In this document: one piece after another, positions 45,167 through 55,038 of the stretch
How positions within the stretch are numbered: the first letter of the stretch is position 1
Layout of the letters: every line of letters begins with the position of its first letter
Assembly: GCF_947504145.1 (NCBI RefSeq)
Contig: NZ_CANNGQ010000005.1
Span: 294,029-358,028, forward strand
Source of the DNA: an uncultured Microbulbifer sp.
Lineage (GTDB): Bacteria > Pseudomonadota > Gammaproteobacteria > Pseudomonadales > Cellvibrionaceae
DNA length: 64,000 nt
Direction: 5' to 3'
The notes under the pieces: generated by a model
What the model was told of the DNA's origin: nothing
The model's database searches: none
Seen by the model: only the letters and a program-made list of their open reading frames with translations
Position numbers and translations under genes: made by a program

Positions 45167-45832
45167 ATGGAATATTCAATCGTTGTATTGGCCGCCGGAT
45201 ACTCCCATCGCTTTGGTGGCGACAAGCGCCTTGCCAGCATTCAGGGAGAACCCATGTTGTTGCGCAGCCTGGAAACGGCGCTGGAAGCCTCTTCTTCTCT
45301 GGAGGACGCCGATGTTCAGGTGGTATTGCGCGCTCGCGACCCGGTGATCGCCAATGGCCTGCGAAAAATGCCGCTTCAGGTACTGCACGCGCCGGTCTGG
45401 CCGGTGAGCATTGGCGCCAGCCTCGCGTTTGCGGTTGAAAATCTGCAGCGCACCGGCGCCAACCCTAAGGCGGTACTGGTGTGTATGGGGGACATGCCCT
45501 TCGTCGAGCCGGAAACGCTGGTCGCTATTCTGAATGCGTCTCGCGAGGACCGCATCCACGTTCCGGTGTGTGCCGGTACCCGCGGTTATCCCATTGCCAT
45601 CGGCCGCAAGTACCTCTCCGCTCTGTCCCGCTTGCGCAATACTGGTATGGAAAAAGTCCTGCGCATATTTGCCGATGCTGTGGTCGATGTCGAGGTGAGT
45701 GACCCGGCGATCAACTGCGACATCAACCGCCCGGACGATTTCCACGCAGCAGTGCGGCAGGATCTGTTCGGTAAAATTTTTGCATCTCCCGATAAAGCCG
45801 CGGGTGAGCTGCTTCCATCGCCGTTGGAATAA
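45167..45832 (+). CDS. MobA-like NTP transferase
   Basis: 221 residues (226 if the ATG at 45152 is used; GGGA nine bases upstream favours 45167). Nucleotidyltransferase fold with the signature VVLAAGYSHRFGGDKRL, an M-G-D-M-P-F metal-binding loop and NCDINRPDD at the C-terminus. Relatives (MocA/MobA-like) attach CTP or GTP to molybdopterin, but no molybdenum enzymes or xdh genes are nearby, so the substrate is open. It follows tamB after about 50 bases and overlaps the MtfA-like gene tail to tail by 110 bases. Confidence 0.85.
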   Translation: MEYSIVVLAAGYSHRFGGDKRLASIQGEPMLLRSLETALEASSSLEDADVQVVLRARDPVIANGLRKMPLQVLHAPVWPVSIGASLAFAVENLQRTGANPKAVLVCMGDMPFVEPETLVAILNASREDRIHVPVCAGTRGYPIAIGRKYLSALSRLRNTGMEKVLRIFADAVVDVEVSDPAINCDINRPDDFHAAVRQDLFGKIFASPDKAAGELLPSPLE

Positions 45833-46610
45833 CAAAATAGGCCTCCGTGGCCACCGCAAAAAACTCCGCCGGAGACTGCGCACCATAGGTGTCCAGCACG
45901 GAAATACTCTGGGTCGACGGTGGTTGGCTTTCCTCCCTCTCAGCGGACTCGGCCCGGGTGTGTAGTGCATGCAGCCGCTGGCGCAGGGCTTCAAATGCCT
46001 CGCGCATGACCGGTGCCCAGTCCTTGCCATCTTCACTGCGCTCAAAAGGTGGGCGCCCGTCCACATAACCATCTTCTTCGTCGAGCTTGTGTGCGAACTC
46101 GTGAATCGCCACATTGTGTCCCTGCTCGGGGTGCGTCAACCCTTGCTGAATATCATCCCACGAGAGCACCACTGGTCCGCGGAAATGGGCCTCGCCGGCG
46201 CGGGCGCTCAAATGGCTGGACTGCACATGCCCGTGATGATGGGTTTCCTGCGCCACATAGGCGTCCGGGTAAATCAGGATGGTGCGCAGGTCCGGGTAGC
46301 AATTGTTGTCGCGCGCCAGTAGCAGCAGGCAGGCGTGCGCGGCGATCACCACGCGCATCTCCTCTGTCACTTCCAGGCCGTTGCAGCCGACAAACTCCTT
46401 GTCCCGCAGAAACAGGCTGGTGTTCTGTTGAAGCTCCTGCTGCCTTTCTGGTGGAAGAGCGGGATACAGCGCCAGTCGGCTACGCAGAATGGCTTCCTGT
46501 TTTTTGCTCAAGGGCCGTGAGCGCAGGTATTGTCGGCGCAGCCGTTGCCACGCCATGGGAAGCACCCACACCAGAATCGCAAAAACAATAACTGCCAGAA
46601 ATATCTCCAA
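45723..46610 (-). CDS. MtfA-like zinc metallopeptidase (M90)
   Basis: Zinc-dependent peptidase related to MtfA, which in E. coli binds the repressor Mlc and has aminopeptidase activity. 295 residues from the TTG at 46610, preceded by AGAGG eight bases upstream; an in-frame GTG at 46655 has no near ribosome site. N-terminal membrane helix (EIFLAVIVFAILVWVLPMAW), longer than in E. coli MtfA, then the core with SWDDIQQG, the zinc motif HEFAHKLDEEDG and SPAEFFAVATEAYF containing a further metal-ligand Glu. The last 110 bases lie antisense to the MobA-like gene. Confidence 0.88.
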   Translation of the reverse strand: MEIFLAVIVFAILVWVLPMAWQRLRRQYLRSRPLSKKQEAILRSRLALYPALPPERQQELQQNTSLFLRDKEFVGCNGLEVTEEMRVVIAAHACLLLLARDNNCYPDLRTILIYPDAYVAQETHHHGHVQSSHLSARAGEAHFRGPVVLSWDDIQQGLTHPEQGHNVAIHEFAHKLDEEDGYVDGRPPFERSEDGKDWAPVMREAFEALRQRLHALHTRAESAEREESQPPSTQSISVLDTYGAQSPAEFFAVATEAYFVIPTAMEAAHPRLYREMQKFYRTDPAALLRGNRPGG

Positions 46611-46792
46611 CCTCGTGTCCTCTGTCGATTTCCTTGGGCGTCCAGTGTATCGCACGGGCAGGTAATATTGACCTCTGGTGAGATTCTGCGACCATACTCG
46701 GCCTGCGCGGAATCAGGCGCCGGAATAGATTTTAAATATGCATTGCCATACGCCATAAAAAGTACAAGTTAAAAAGGCAGGATTGTCAGGGA

Positions 46793-48400
46793 ATGGAAGC
46801 AGCAGAAAGTGGATCCCCCGTTGCTGAAGTCACCGAGCGAGCGGGGAAACGATCCGGGAAAGGGGGGCCTGTCGATGACAGCTTTATGCTGGTTCCGCAC
46901 GGTTACGAGCAGGGTGCGCGAACCCGGGTCTGGGTGGGGGCGCATGGCGAGCAGGCTGTCGATGGCTTGTGGTTGCGATGCGAACCGCTGGTTTCAGAGG
47001 CCGGTGATGAGCCCCCGGCCTCTGAGCCTGTTTGCCGGGATATTCCGTTACAGCTGGATCGCCAGGCCGAAGGACTCAGTTTTACTCTGGTGTCTGTACC
47101 TACCGCGCCCGGTTGCCACTACCGGCTATCGCTCTGGCGATCAGAAGATCGCGCGACGGGTGCTGCTACGGTATTGGCGCACGCTCGGTGCCGTGGCAAG
47201 CCGGATTCTCTCGATCAGGGCTTTAACATCTGGTACGGCACCTGCTTTTATCGCCACACGGATCACGGCGCGCTGACTGAAGCCTTCCACAGATTGCCCA
47301 GTCATTGCCGCCCGGATGTTTCTTTTCTCGGTGGCGATCAGGTGTACCTGGACACGGCCTATTCCAATCGCGGGCTGATTTTTACCCCGGGCTTCAGCAC
47401 CGCCAATTTTTCCCCGTTACTGTTGCGCTCGCCCAAAAAAATCCGCCGCCTGCTGAACCGGATTTTTACCCGGGAATACCGGGAAACCTGGGCTGGAGCG
47501 CTGCGAAATCTGTTGAGCAGTGGCCATCACTATTTTCTCGCCGGTGATCACGAGTTCTGGAACGATTACCCCAATCCGCCCGGATTTCTGCCCACATTGT
47601 GGTCGGGAAAAGTCCGTGGTATCTGGAATGAGTGCGCACGCAAACTGTTCGACGCCTACCAGCTGCCCGAGGGAAAGACTTCCAGTGAATTTGAAGTTGG
47701 TGACGACCTGGGTGTTTTCGTGCTGGATACACGGCTGCAGCGAGGCCGTGGGCGCGATAGCCAGTTTACCGATCCCGCAACCATGCAGCGGCTGCAGGAC
47801 TGGCTGAAAGCGCGGCGCACCCCCGGGGTGCTGGTGCTGCCGGCGCCGATTCTGACCCGCTGGCAGTTTCGGGGAGTGCGCTCGCTGCTGGTGAAATGGG
47901 GGTTGGGCGATCACACTCTGGCGGACACCGGGCAGTACGAGACGCTGGTGCGCGCGTTGAACGATTGCTCGCAGGATATTCTGATCCTGGCAGGAGACGT
48001 GCACTTCAGCCGTTTGGCCCGGTTTGAGTTGAATGGCAAGCAGGTGGTGGAGGTGGTTTCGTCACCGCTGTCCTGCCTGCCCAGTGCCGCGGCTGCAGCG
48101 AATGAAGAGCCGGGGTCTTTCCCGGACAGACCGGCCCCCGGCATTCGTGCACAAGTGGAGTACCTCAAAGCGGGCACCACCCGTCGGTACCGGCGCTCGG
48201 TCATCAGCAACAATAATTTTGTCACTCTGAATTTCACCCGTGCCGAAGCCGGTGTTGCAGTGAACGTGGTGTGCTGGAATATCAACGCGCGCAACGAACG
48301 CGGTGAGCTAATTCCCGACTGGCAGAGTCGGGGGCTGGTGTTGCGAGCGAGCTCGTGCGATCAAACTGAGCGAACGAACAAGAACGAAACACTCTCATGA
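46793..48400 (+). CDS. PhoD-like phosphodiesterase/alkaline phosphatase D family protein
   Basis: 535 residues, metallophosphatase of the PhoD type. Motifs: FNIWYGTCFYRHTD, FLGGDQVYLDTAY, LAGDHEFWNDYPN, VFVLDTRLQRGRG, LILAGDVHFSRLA, corresponding to the metal- and phosphate-binding loops. No signal peptide, so the protein is probably cytosolic, unlike classical secreted PhoD. Codons 48397-48400 overlap the start of the anion transporter gene (ATGA), implying translational coupling. Substrate unknown; a link with uptake of an anion is suggested by the operon. Confidence 0.85.
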   Translation: MEAAESGSPVAEVTERAGKRSGKGGPVDDSFMLVPHGYEQGARTRVWVGAHGEQAVDGLWLRCEPLVSEAGDEPPASEPVCRDIPLQLDRQAEGLSFTLVSVPTAPGCHYRLSLWRSEDRATGAATVLAHARCRGKPDSLDQGFNIWYGTCFYRHTDHGALTEAFHRLPSHCRPDVSFLGGDQVYLDTAYSNRGLIFTPGFSTANFSPLLLRSPKKIRRLLNRIFTREYRETWAGALRNLLSSGHHYFLAGDHEFWNDYPNPPGFLPTLWSGKVRGIWNECARKLFDAYQLPEGKTSSEFEVGDDLGVFVLDTRLQRGRGRDSQFTDPATMQRLQDWLKARRTPGVLVLPAPILTRWQFRGVRSLLVKWGLGDHTLADTGQYETLVRALNDCSQDILILAGDVHFSRLARFELNGKQVVEVVSSPLSCLPSAAAAANEEPGSFPDRPAPGIRAQVEYLKAGTTRRYRRSVISNNNFVTLNFTRAEAGVAVNVVCWNINARNERGELIPDWQSRGLVLRASSCDQTERTNKNETLS

Positions 48401-49767
48401 CCAGACAACTGTTTATTCTGCTCGGTCCAATACTCGCGGCCGGATTCTATTTTCTGTTGAAAGCGTTGGGCATGCCGTACTTGCCGGCGGTGACGGCGGC
48501 CATCACGATGCTGACGGTAATCTGGTGGGTTACCGAAGCCCTGCCGATCCCCGCTACTTCTATTGTGCCGTTCGTACTGCTGCCGCTGTTTGGGGTGGCG
48601 GATCACAAACTGGTGGCGTCGTCTTTCGGTAGCCATGTGATCCTGCTGTTAATGGGCGCGTTTATGTTGTCGAAAGCCCTGGAAAAAAGCGGAGCTCACG
48701 AACGGCTCGCACTGTATATGCTGAAGTTGGTGGGCATTTCCAGCGGCCGTCGGTTGGTGCTGGGGTTTATGTTGGCCGCGGGAATATTGAGTATGTGGAT
48801 ATCCAATACCGCCACTACTCTGATGATGCTGCCCATTGCCCTGGCGATTCTCGCGCGGGCCGATAACCACCGCTTGACCGTCGCACTGATCCTGGGGATT
48901 GCCTACGCGGCCAGCCTGGGCGGTGTGGGGAGTCCGCTCGGCACGCCGCCCAATGTTATTTTTATGGGGATTTACGAGGAAGTGACCGGTCGCGAATTCA
49001 GCTTTCTGAGCTGGATGAAGATTGGTTTGCCGGTCGCGCTGATTACCCTGCCCATTATGGCGCTGTGGCTGACGCGGGGTATCAAACTGACCCGGTCACT
49101 GGAGGCTCCTGTGGTGGGAGTCTGGCGAGCGGAAGAAGTTCGGACCCTGCTGGTATTCGGTATCGCCATCCTGTTCTGGGTAACCAGAAACGAGCCATTC
49201 GGCGGCTGGAGTGATTTATTGAATGTACCCGGTGCGGGAGACAGTACCGTGGCGATGGGTGCGGTCGTGCTGATGTTTTTGGTGCCGAATGGCAAGGGCG
49301 GGCGGCTGCTGGACTGGAAAACGGCGGAGAGTATTCCCTGGGGGATGCTGCTGCTGTTTGCCGGTGGTATCGCCATCGCCAAAGGATTTGCCGCATCCGG
49401 TCTCAGTGACATGATGGGGCAGGGACTCAATTTCCTCACTACCATGCCCCTGTGGCTGATGCTGATCCTGTTGTGCCTGTCGGTTACCTTCCTGACGGAA
49501 ATCACCAGCAATACCGCTACCGCCACCTTGTTGATGCCGATTCTCGCCGTTGTGGCCAGCAGTGCCGGGTTCGACCCCATGGTGCTGATGATTCCCGCCG
49601 CCATGTGTGCCAGCTGTGCCTTTATGCTGCCAGTGGCCACGGCCCCCAATGCCATTGCCTACGGCACGGGCAAGGTGCGGATTCAGGAAATGGTGCGGGA
49701 AGGGGCGGTGCTGAGTGTGCTGGCATCGCTGATTATTGCCGGGGTGTGCTGGGTGATGCTGGTTTAG
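48397..49767 (+). CDS. SLC13/DASS family sodium:dicarboxylate-type symporter
   Basis: 456 residues, about 11 membrane helices. Family signatures: an ITMLTVIWWVTEALPIPATSIVPF entry, the first S-N-T motif in MWISNTATTLMMLPI, ASLGGVGSPLGTPPNVIFMG, and a second S-N-T motif in TEITSNTATATLLMPIL. These bind Na+ and carboxylate or sulfate. Start ATG 48397 overlaps the end of the PhoD-like gene. The likely substrates are C4-dicarboxylates, citrate, or another divalent anion. Confidence 0.92.
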   Translation: MTRQLFILLGPILAAGFYFLLKALGMPYLPAVTAAITMLTVIWWVTEALPIPATSIVPFVLLPLFGVADHKLVASSFGSHVILLLMGAFMLSKALEKSGAHERLALYMLKLVGISSGRRLVLGFMLAAGILSMWISNTATTLMMLPIALAILARADNHRLTVALILGIAYAASLGGVGSPLGTPPNVIFMGIYEEVTGREFSFLSWMKIGLPVALITLPIMALWLTRGIKLTRSLEAPVVGVWRAEEVRTLLVFGIAILFWVTRNEPFGGWSDLLNVPGAGDSTVAMGAVVLMFLVPNGKGGRLLDWKTAESIPWGMLLLFAGGIAIAKGFAASGLSDMMGQGLNFLTTMPLWLMLILLCLSVTFLTEITSNTATATLLMPILAVVASSAGFDPMVLMIPAAMCASCAFMLPVATAPNAIAYGTGKVRIQEMVREGAVLSVLASLIIAGVCWVMLV

Positions 49768-49947
49768 CGTGAACTTTGCCGGTTTATGATGATGAAAGTT
49801 GATGGGTTGGTGGTTTTTTGTTCTTCAGGTTGCCACTTTTTCGGGTTATTGCTCCGTCAAAATTGGGCGGGCGCCAATTTCTTGATCTAGTCCGCTGAAT
49901 TGGGTTTCCTAGTCGGTTTCAGATAAACCGCGGAGGGACACTCAATA

Positions 49948-52143
49948 ATGAAAAAACTATCCATACTGGCAGTGGCCGGCGTGCTGGCCGCCTGCTCGGG
50001 CGAATCTCCGGACCTGGCCGAACAGAAGGCAACCCAATCGATGAATGACGCTCAGGCCGAAGCTCAGAGCCCGGCAGCCGAGAAGGCCGCCCTGGTGTAC
50101 CCGCAAACCCGAAAAGACGACGTGGTCGACAGCTACTTTGGCACCGAAGTGGTGGACCCGTACCGCTGGCTGGAAGACGACCGCAGTGAGGAAACCGAAG
50201 CCTGGGTCAAAGCCCAGAACAAGGTAACTTTCAGCTACCTGGACCAGATCCCATACCGCGACAACCTCAAACAGCGCCTGGAAAAGCTGTGGAACTACGA
50301 GAAAGTAGGTTCACCGTTTAAGGAAGGCGATTACACCTATTTCTACCGTAACGACGGACTGCAGAACCAGTACGTGGTGTGGCGCAAGAAAGGGGACGGT
50401 GAAGCGGAAGTGTTCCTCGATCCGAATACCTTCAGCGAAGATGGCACCACGTCTCTCGCCACCTTGAAATTTTCCAAAGACGGCTCCATCGCCGCCTATT
50501 CGGTTTCCGAAGGCGGCAGTGACTGGCGCAAGATTTACATCATTGACGCAGAAAGCAAAGAGCTGCTCGAAGAGCCCTTGGTCGACGTGAAGTTCTCCGG
50601 TATTTCCTGGAAGGGCAATGAAGGCTTTTATTATTCCAGCTACGACAAGCCGGAAGGCAGCGAGCTGTCGGCAAAAACTGATCAGCACAAGCTGTACTAC
50701 CACAAGCTGGGGCAGGCCCAGTCTAAAGACGCTCTGGTTTTCGGTGGTTCTGAGGAAGAGAAGCGCCGTTATGTTTCTGGTTATGTAACCGAGGACGATC
50801 ACTACCTGGTCATTTCCGGTGCCACATCCACCTCCGGCAACGACCTGTTTATCCGCGACCTCACCCAGGCGAACGCACCCTTGGTACAGGTGGTGGATGA
50901 CTTCGAATCCGACACCTATGTGATCGATAACCAGGGTAGCAAGCTGTTTCTGGTGACCAACCGCAACGCGCCCAATAAAAAAGTCGTCACCGTGGATGCC
51001 GTTGATCCCGCGCCGGAAAACTGGCAGGACTTTATTGCGGAAACCGACAATGTGCTGACCGCCTCTACAGGTGGTGGCTACTTCTTCGCGGAGTACATGG
51101 TCGACGCTCTGTCGCGGGTGTACCAGTACGATTACAACGGCAAGCGCGTGCGTGAAATTTCCCTGCCCGGCCCGGGCAGTGTGTCGTCCCCCAGTGGCAA
51201 GCGCGAGGACAAAACCCTCTATTACTCCTTCACCAACTACAAAACCCCGTCCACTATTTTTGCCTTTGACGTGGATAAAGGTGCGTCTGATGTGTATCGC
51301 GAGTCAGGCGCGCAGTTTGACCCTTCTGGATATGAGTCCAGGCAGGTGTTTTTTACGTCCAAAGATGGCACCAAAGTGCCTATGCTGATTACCTATAAAA
51401 AAGGTCTGGAGCTGAATGGCAAAAATCCGACGATTCTCTATGGCTATGGCGGTTTCAATGTCAGCCTGACCCCGTCCTTCAGTATCGCCAATGCGGTATG
51501 GCTGGAGTTGGGCGGCGTTTACGCGGTGCCAAACCTGCGCGGTGGCGGTGAGTACGGCAAACGCTGGCACGATGCGGGCACCAAACTGCAGAAGCAGAAT
51601 GTGTTCGACGACTTTATCGCAGCCGGTGAATACCTGATTGAAAACGGATATACCTCGAGCAATTATCTGGCCATTCGCGGTGGCTCCAATGGCGGCCTGC
51701 TGGTGGGTGCTGTCATGACCCAGCGCCCGGACCTGGTGAAAGTAGCACTGCCAGCAGTGGGCGTGATGGACATGCTGCGTTACCACACCTTTACTGCCGG
51801 CGCGGGCTGGGCCTACGACTACGGTACCGCCGAGCAGAGCGAGGAAATGTTCGAATACCTGAAAGGCTATTCTCCGGTACACAATGTGAAAGCCGGCATG
51901 AACTATCCGGCAACTCTGGTCACCACCGCCGATCACGACGACCGCGTAGTACCGGCACATTCGTTCAAGTTTGCCGCCGAACTGCAGAGCAAGCAGCAGG
52001 GTATGGCGCCGACACTGATTCGCATCGAGACCAATGCTGGTCACGGTGCCGGTACCCCGGTGTCCAAAACCATTGAACAGTACGCGGATATTTTCGGTTT
52101 TACCCTGTTCAATATGGGAGTCACCGAGTTGCCTGGCAGCTGA
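49948..52143 (+). CDS. Prolyl oligopeptidase (S9A), lipoprotein
   Basis: Serine peptidase that cuts short peptides after proline. 731 residues. Signal peptide with a lipobox-like LAACS at about 20-24, then a spacer and the N-terminal [18 protein letters not shown] motif typical of the family. A seven-bladed propeller (about 100-470) covers the C-terminal alpha/beta hydrolase domain. Triad: Ser in [12 protein letters not shown] (about 578), Asp in [14 protein letters not shown] (about 661-664) and His in NAGHGAG (about 698). Exported to the periplasm or membrane. Monocistronic, with a terminator after it. Confidence 0.95.
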   Translation: MKKLSILAVAGVLAACSGESPDLAEQKATQSMNDAQAEAQSPAAEKAALVYPQTRKDDVVDSYFGTEVVDPYRWLEDDRSEETEAWVKAQNKVTFSYLDQIPYRDNLKQRLEKLWNYEKVGSPFKEGDYTYFYRNDGLQNQYVVWRKKGDGEAEVFLDPNTFSEDGTTSLATLKFSKDGSIAAYSVSEGGSDWRKIYIIDAESKELLEEPLVDVKFSGISWKGNEGFYYSSYDKPEGSELSAKTDQHKLYYHKLGQAQSKDALVFGGSEEEKRRYVSGYVTEDDHYLVISGATSTSGNDLFIRDLTQANAPLVQVVDDFESDTYVIDNQGSKLFLVTNRNAPNKKVVTVDAVDPAPENWQDFIAETDNVLTASTGGGYFFAEYMVDALSRVYQYDYNGKRVREISLPGPGSVSSPSGKREDKTLYYSFTNYKTPSTIFAFDVDKGASDVYRESGAQFDPSGYESRQVFFTSKDGTKVPMLITYKKGLELNGKNPTILYGYGGFNVSLTPSFSIANAVWLELGGVYAVPNLRGGGEYGKRWHDAGTKLQKQNVFDDFIAAGEYLIENGYTSSNYLAIRGGSNGGLLVGAVMTQRPDLVKVALPAVGVMDMLRYHTFTAGAGWAYDYGTAEQSEEMFEYLKGYSPVHNVKAGMNYPATLVTTADHDDRVVPAHSFKFAAELQSKQQGMAPTLIRIETNAGHGAGTPVSKTIEQYADIFGFTLFNMGVTELPGS

Positions 52144-52180
52144 CACCTCGAGGCTTCGAGCCTGAACTCAATGGATGAGT

Positions 52181-52213
52181 ACAAAACCCGGCCGTCGCCG
52201 GGTTTTGTCATTT
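52181..52213 (+). terminator. Terminator after prolyl oligopeptidase
   Basis: Perfect 12-bp stem, arms 52181-52192 and 52197-52208, CGTC loop, followed by a T-rich run (52211-52215). Confidence 0.88.
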
Positions 52214-52297
52214 TTACGGCATCCTTTTCCGGCAGGATAAAGGCGGGGGTACCTCTCTGCCCTCGATTCGACATATGATGCGGAGTCAATCAAGTCC

Positions 52298-53239
52298 ATG
52301 CTCAGATTCACCACTGCGCCCCGCGCAGAAAGCAGGCCTATGCCACTACAGATTCAACTCAATACACGCCCCTCAGTTCTGCCGCTTTACTTCCGTGCAC
52401 TGACCGCGCGCAAGCCGGGGCAGCTGACTGGCAAGCGTGAAGCGGTCCTCGCTACCGTCAGCCTGCAACAGCAGTCGATCGATAGCGCGCATCTTAGGGA
52501 CTACCGCGCGGTGTGTGGTTTTGCCGCCACATCCGCGGTCCCCACTACTTACCCCTTCGCGCTCGCCATGCCCTTACAGCTGAACCTGCTGGTGTCGAAG
52601 GCGTTTCCGTTCCCGGTGCTGGGGGTGGTGCATGTGCGCAACTGCATTCGCCAGCACCGGCCCCTGGGTGAGGATGAACAGCTGGATATACAGTGCGACC
52701 TGATGGCGCCAGTACCGGTAAAACGGGGCTACGAGTTTGAGCTGGTCACTCGGGTACACGTGGCTGGGGAACTGGTGTGGGAATGTGCGAGTACCCTGTT
52801 GAGTCGCGTCAGGCAGGCGGAGACGGGTACATCTGGCCCTCGCCCGCGCGCTCAGGATGCGAGCGCGTGCAAGGAGTCCGGTGACATTCGCTCACTTAAA
52901 TGGGAGCTCGCGGCGGATATCGGCCGCCGTTACGCGCGGGTTTCCGGCGATCGAAACCCTATCCATCTGTATGCGTCGACCGCCAGGCTGTTTGGTTTCC
53001 CGCGTGCGATCGCCCACGGCATGTGGCTGAAAGCGCACTGTCTGGCCTCGCTGGAGGGGGCTGTGGCCGAGGCCTCGCTGCCGGAGGCCTTCGAGTTCCA
53101 TGTTGAATTCAAAAAGCCGGTATTGCTGCCATCGCCAGTGACCCTGCAATACCATTCACTTGAGTCGGGGCTGCGCTTCAACCTGATGGACGGCACCGGA
53201 AAACGTGTGCATTTGAACGGGCGAATTACGTGTCTCTAG
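52298..53239 (+). CDS. MaoC-like hot-dog acyl dehydratase/thioester protein
   Basis: 313 residues. The C-terminal part has the hydratase 2 motif (YARVSGDRNPIHLYASTARLFGF...AIAHGMW), where Asp and His form the dyad that hydrates trans-2-enoyl-CoA. The N-terminal half is a second hot-dog-like region without the motif, the usual double-fold of the MaoC family. Start may be the ATG at 52298 or the one at 52340 (MPLQIQL); neither has a strong ribosome site. It stands alone between the prolyl oligopeptidase and pncC; its exact substrate is unknown. Confidence 0.85.
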   Translation: MLRFTTAPRAESRPMPLQIQLNTRPSVLPLYFRALTARKPGQLTGKREAVLATVSLQQQSIDSAHLRDYRAVCGFAATSAVPTTYPFALAMPLQLNLLVSKAFPFPVLGVVHVRNCIRQHRPLGEDEQLDIQCDLMAPVPVKRGYEFELVTRVHVAGELVWECASTLLSRVRQAETGTSGPRPRAQDASACKESGDIRSLKWELAADIGRRYARVSGDRNPIHLYASTARLFGFPRAIAHGMWLKAHCLASLEGAVAEASLPEAFEFHVEFKKPVLLPSPVTLQYHSLESGLRFNLMDGTGKRVHLNGRITCL

Positions 53240-53342
53240 ACATCGAGCCATTGGTTTACCCGGAGTGAATGCGACTTGGTGTGGACCTGGCTGAAATTCA
53301 GAGTGTTAAAGAATAAGAGCGCATTTGCAGTAAGGAGAAACG

Positions 53343-53855
53343 GTGGATTCAGAGATCCAGCAGTTGGCAGAACAACTCGGTGAAGTCCTACTGGACCTTG
53401 GGTGGAAGGCGACCGCGGCGGAGTCCTGTACCGGCGGTGCCATCGCCGCGGCGATGACTTCAGTGGCGGGGGCTTCCGCCTGGTTTGACGGCTCGGTGGT
53501 TTCCTATGCCGATCGTATCAAGCGGGATTTTCTCGGTGTGGATCAGCGAGACCTGGATACCTTCGGTGCCGTCAGTGAGGCCGTGGTGCGCCAGATGGCA
53601 GTGGGTGCACTCAATCGCCTGGATGCCAACCTGTCGGTGGCGGTGAGCGGCATCGCCGGGCCAGATGGCGGCAGCGATGAAAAGCCGGTTGGCACTGTGT
53701 GGATCGGCTGGGCCCACGGCAAGGGGCAGGAGCCGGTGCAGGCCGACGCGCGCCTGCTGCAATTCGACGGAGACCGCGCGCAGATCCAGCTGCAGACGGT
53801 GCGGGAGGCGCTCACAGGAATGTTGGCGATCGCCAGTTCCCACTGTAAAACCTGA
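53343..53855 (+). CDS. pncC: Nicotinamide-nucleotide amidase (CinA C-terminal type)
   Basis: 170-residue stand-alone CinA C-terminal domain that deamidates nicotinamide mononucleotide to nicotinic acid mononucleotide for NAD recycling. Landmarks: TAAESCTGGAIAAAMTSVAGASAWFDGSVVSYA with the nucleophilic Ser in E-S-C-T-G-G, and AVSGIAGPDGGS. GTG start at 53343 with AAGGAG upstream. It precedes recA in many gammaproteobacteria, as here. Confidence 0.94.
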   Translation: MDSEIQQLAEQLGEVLLDLGWKATAAESCTGGAIAAAMTSVAGASAWFDGSVVSYADRIKRDFLGVDQRDLDTFGAVSEAVVRQMAVGALNRLDANLSVAVSGIAGPDGGSDEKPVGTVWIGWAHGKGQEPVQADARLLQFDGDRAQIQLQTVREALTGMLAIASSHCKT

Positions 53856-53933
53856 GCTCAATAAGGCACAGATGTACCTCTTGAACCCGGTGTTCTGAGG
53901 ATCCTCCCGGTACCGACCATCAATTCCGGATTA

Positions 53934-53949
53934 CTGGTTGCTTATACAG
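53934..53949 (+). promoter_or_regulatory. LexA (SOS) box of recA
   Basis: CTGGTTGCTTATACAG fits CTG-N10-CAG. It overlaps a probable -35 (TTGCTT at 53938-53943; TAAGCT at 53961 as a weak -10), so LexA would block RNA polymerase until DNA damage. Confidence 0.85.
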
Positions 53950-54004
53950 TAATTTTTCTCTAAGCTCCCTCCCATAAGCAAACTTCAAGCACACGGGAAG
54001 GGTC

Positions 54005-55036
54005 ATGGATTCCAACAAAGACAAGGCTTTACAGGCGGCGCTGTCACAGATCGAGCGCCAGTTCGGCAAGGGCACCGTCATGCGCATGGGGGATAAAGAG
54101 CGCGTGCGCATCCCCGCGATTTCCACCGGCTCCCTGGGTCTGGATGTGGCGCTGGGTATTGGCGGCCTGCCCCGCGGGCGTATTGTTGAGATCTATGGGC
54201 CTGAGTCCTCCGGTAAAACCACCCTTACTCTGCAGGTTATTGCCGAAGCCCAGCGCAAAGGCGGCACCTGTGCCTTTGTGGACGCGGAGCACGCACTGGA
54301 CCCGATTTACGCCGAAAAGCTGGGTGTCAATGTAGACGAGCTGATCGTATCCCAGCCGGATACCGGTGAGCAGGCGCTGGAAGTGGCCGACATGCTGGTG
54401 CGCTCTGGCGCCGTCGACGTACTGGTAGTGGACTCCGTGGCGGCGCTGACACCGCGCGCCGAGATCGAAGGCGAGATGGGTGATTCCCACGTGGGCCTGC
54501 AGGCGCGTCTGATGTCTCAGGCGCTGCGCAAGCTGACCGGCAACATCAAAAATACCAATACCCTGTGTGTGTTCATCAACCAGATTCGTATGAAAATTGG
54601 CGTGATGTTCGGCTCCCCGGAGACCACCACTGGTGGTAACGCGCTCAAGTTCTACTCGTCTGTCCGTCTGGATATCCGCCGTATCGGTGCGGTGAAGGAA
54701 GGCGATGAAGTGGTTGGTAACGAGACCCGGGTCAAAGTGGTCAAGAACAAGGTGGCGCCGCCGTTCAAGCAGACCGAATTCCAGATCATGTACGGCGAGG
54801 GTATCAACCTGCTGGGTGAGATCATCGACTACGGCGTGAAAATGGGTCTGGTGGATAAAGCCGGTGCCTGGTACAGCTACAAGGGTGAAAAGATCGGCCA
54901 AGGCAAGGCGAACTCGGTGAAGTTCCTCAAGGAAAATACGGATATCCGTGAAGAGATCGAATCCCAGTTGCGTGCCCAGCTACTGGGCGATGTCGTGGCT
55001 GCGAAGCCAGAAGAAGTGGAAACCGCGGAAGACTGA
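54005..55036 (+). CDS. recA: Recombinase A
   Basis: DNA strand-exchange ATPase and LexA coprotease, 343 residues. Walker [10 protein letters not shown] at about 66-74, VDAEHALDP, Walker [10 protein letters not shown], and the DNA-binding loop region [23 protein letters not shown] in part (key words [21 protein letters not shown]). ATG 54005 has GGGAAGG just upstream. LexA box in the promoter. The acidic C-terminal tail (PEEVETAED) is typical. recX follows by 2 bases. Confidence 0.98.
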   Translation: MDSNKDKALQAALSQIERQFGKGTVMRMGDKERVRIPAISTGSLGLDVALGIGGLPRGRIVEIYGPESSGKTTLTLQVIAEAQRKGGTCAFVDAEHALDPIYAEKLGVNVDELIVSQPDTGEQALEVADMLVRSGAVDVLVVDSVAALTPRAEIEGEMGDSHVGLQARLMSQALRKLTGNIKNTNTLCVFINQIRMKIGVMFGSPETTTGGNALKFYSSVRLDIRRIGAVKEGDEVVGNETRVKVVKNKVAPPFKQTEFQIMYGEGINLLGEIIDYGVKMGLVDKAGAWYSYKGEKIGQGKANSVKFLKENTDIREEIESQLRAQLLGDVVAAKPEEVETAED

Positions 55037-55038
55037 TC

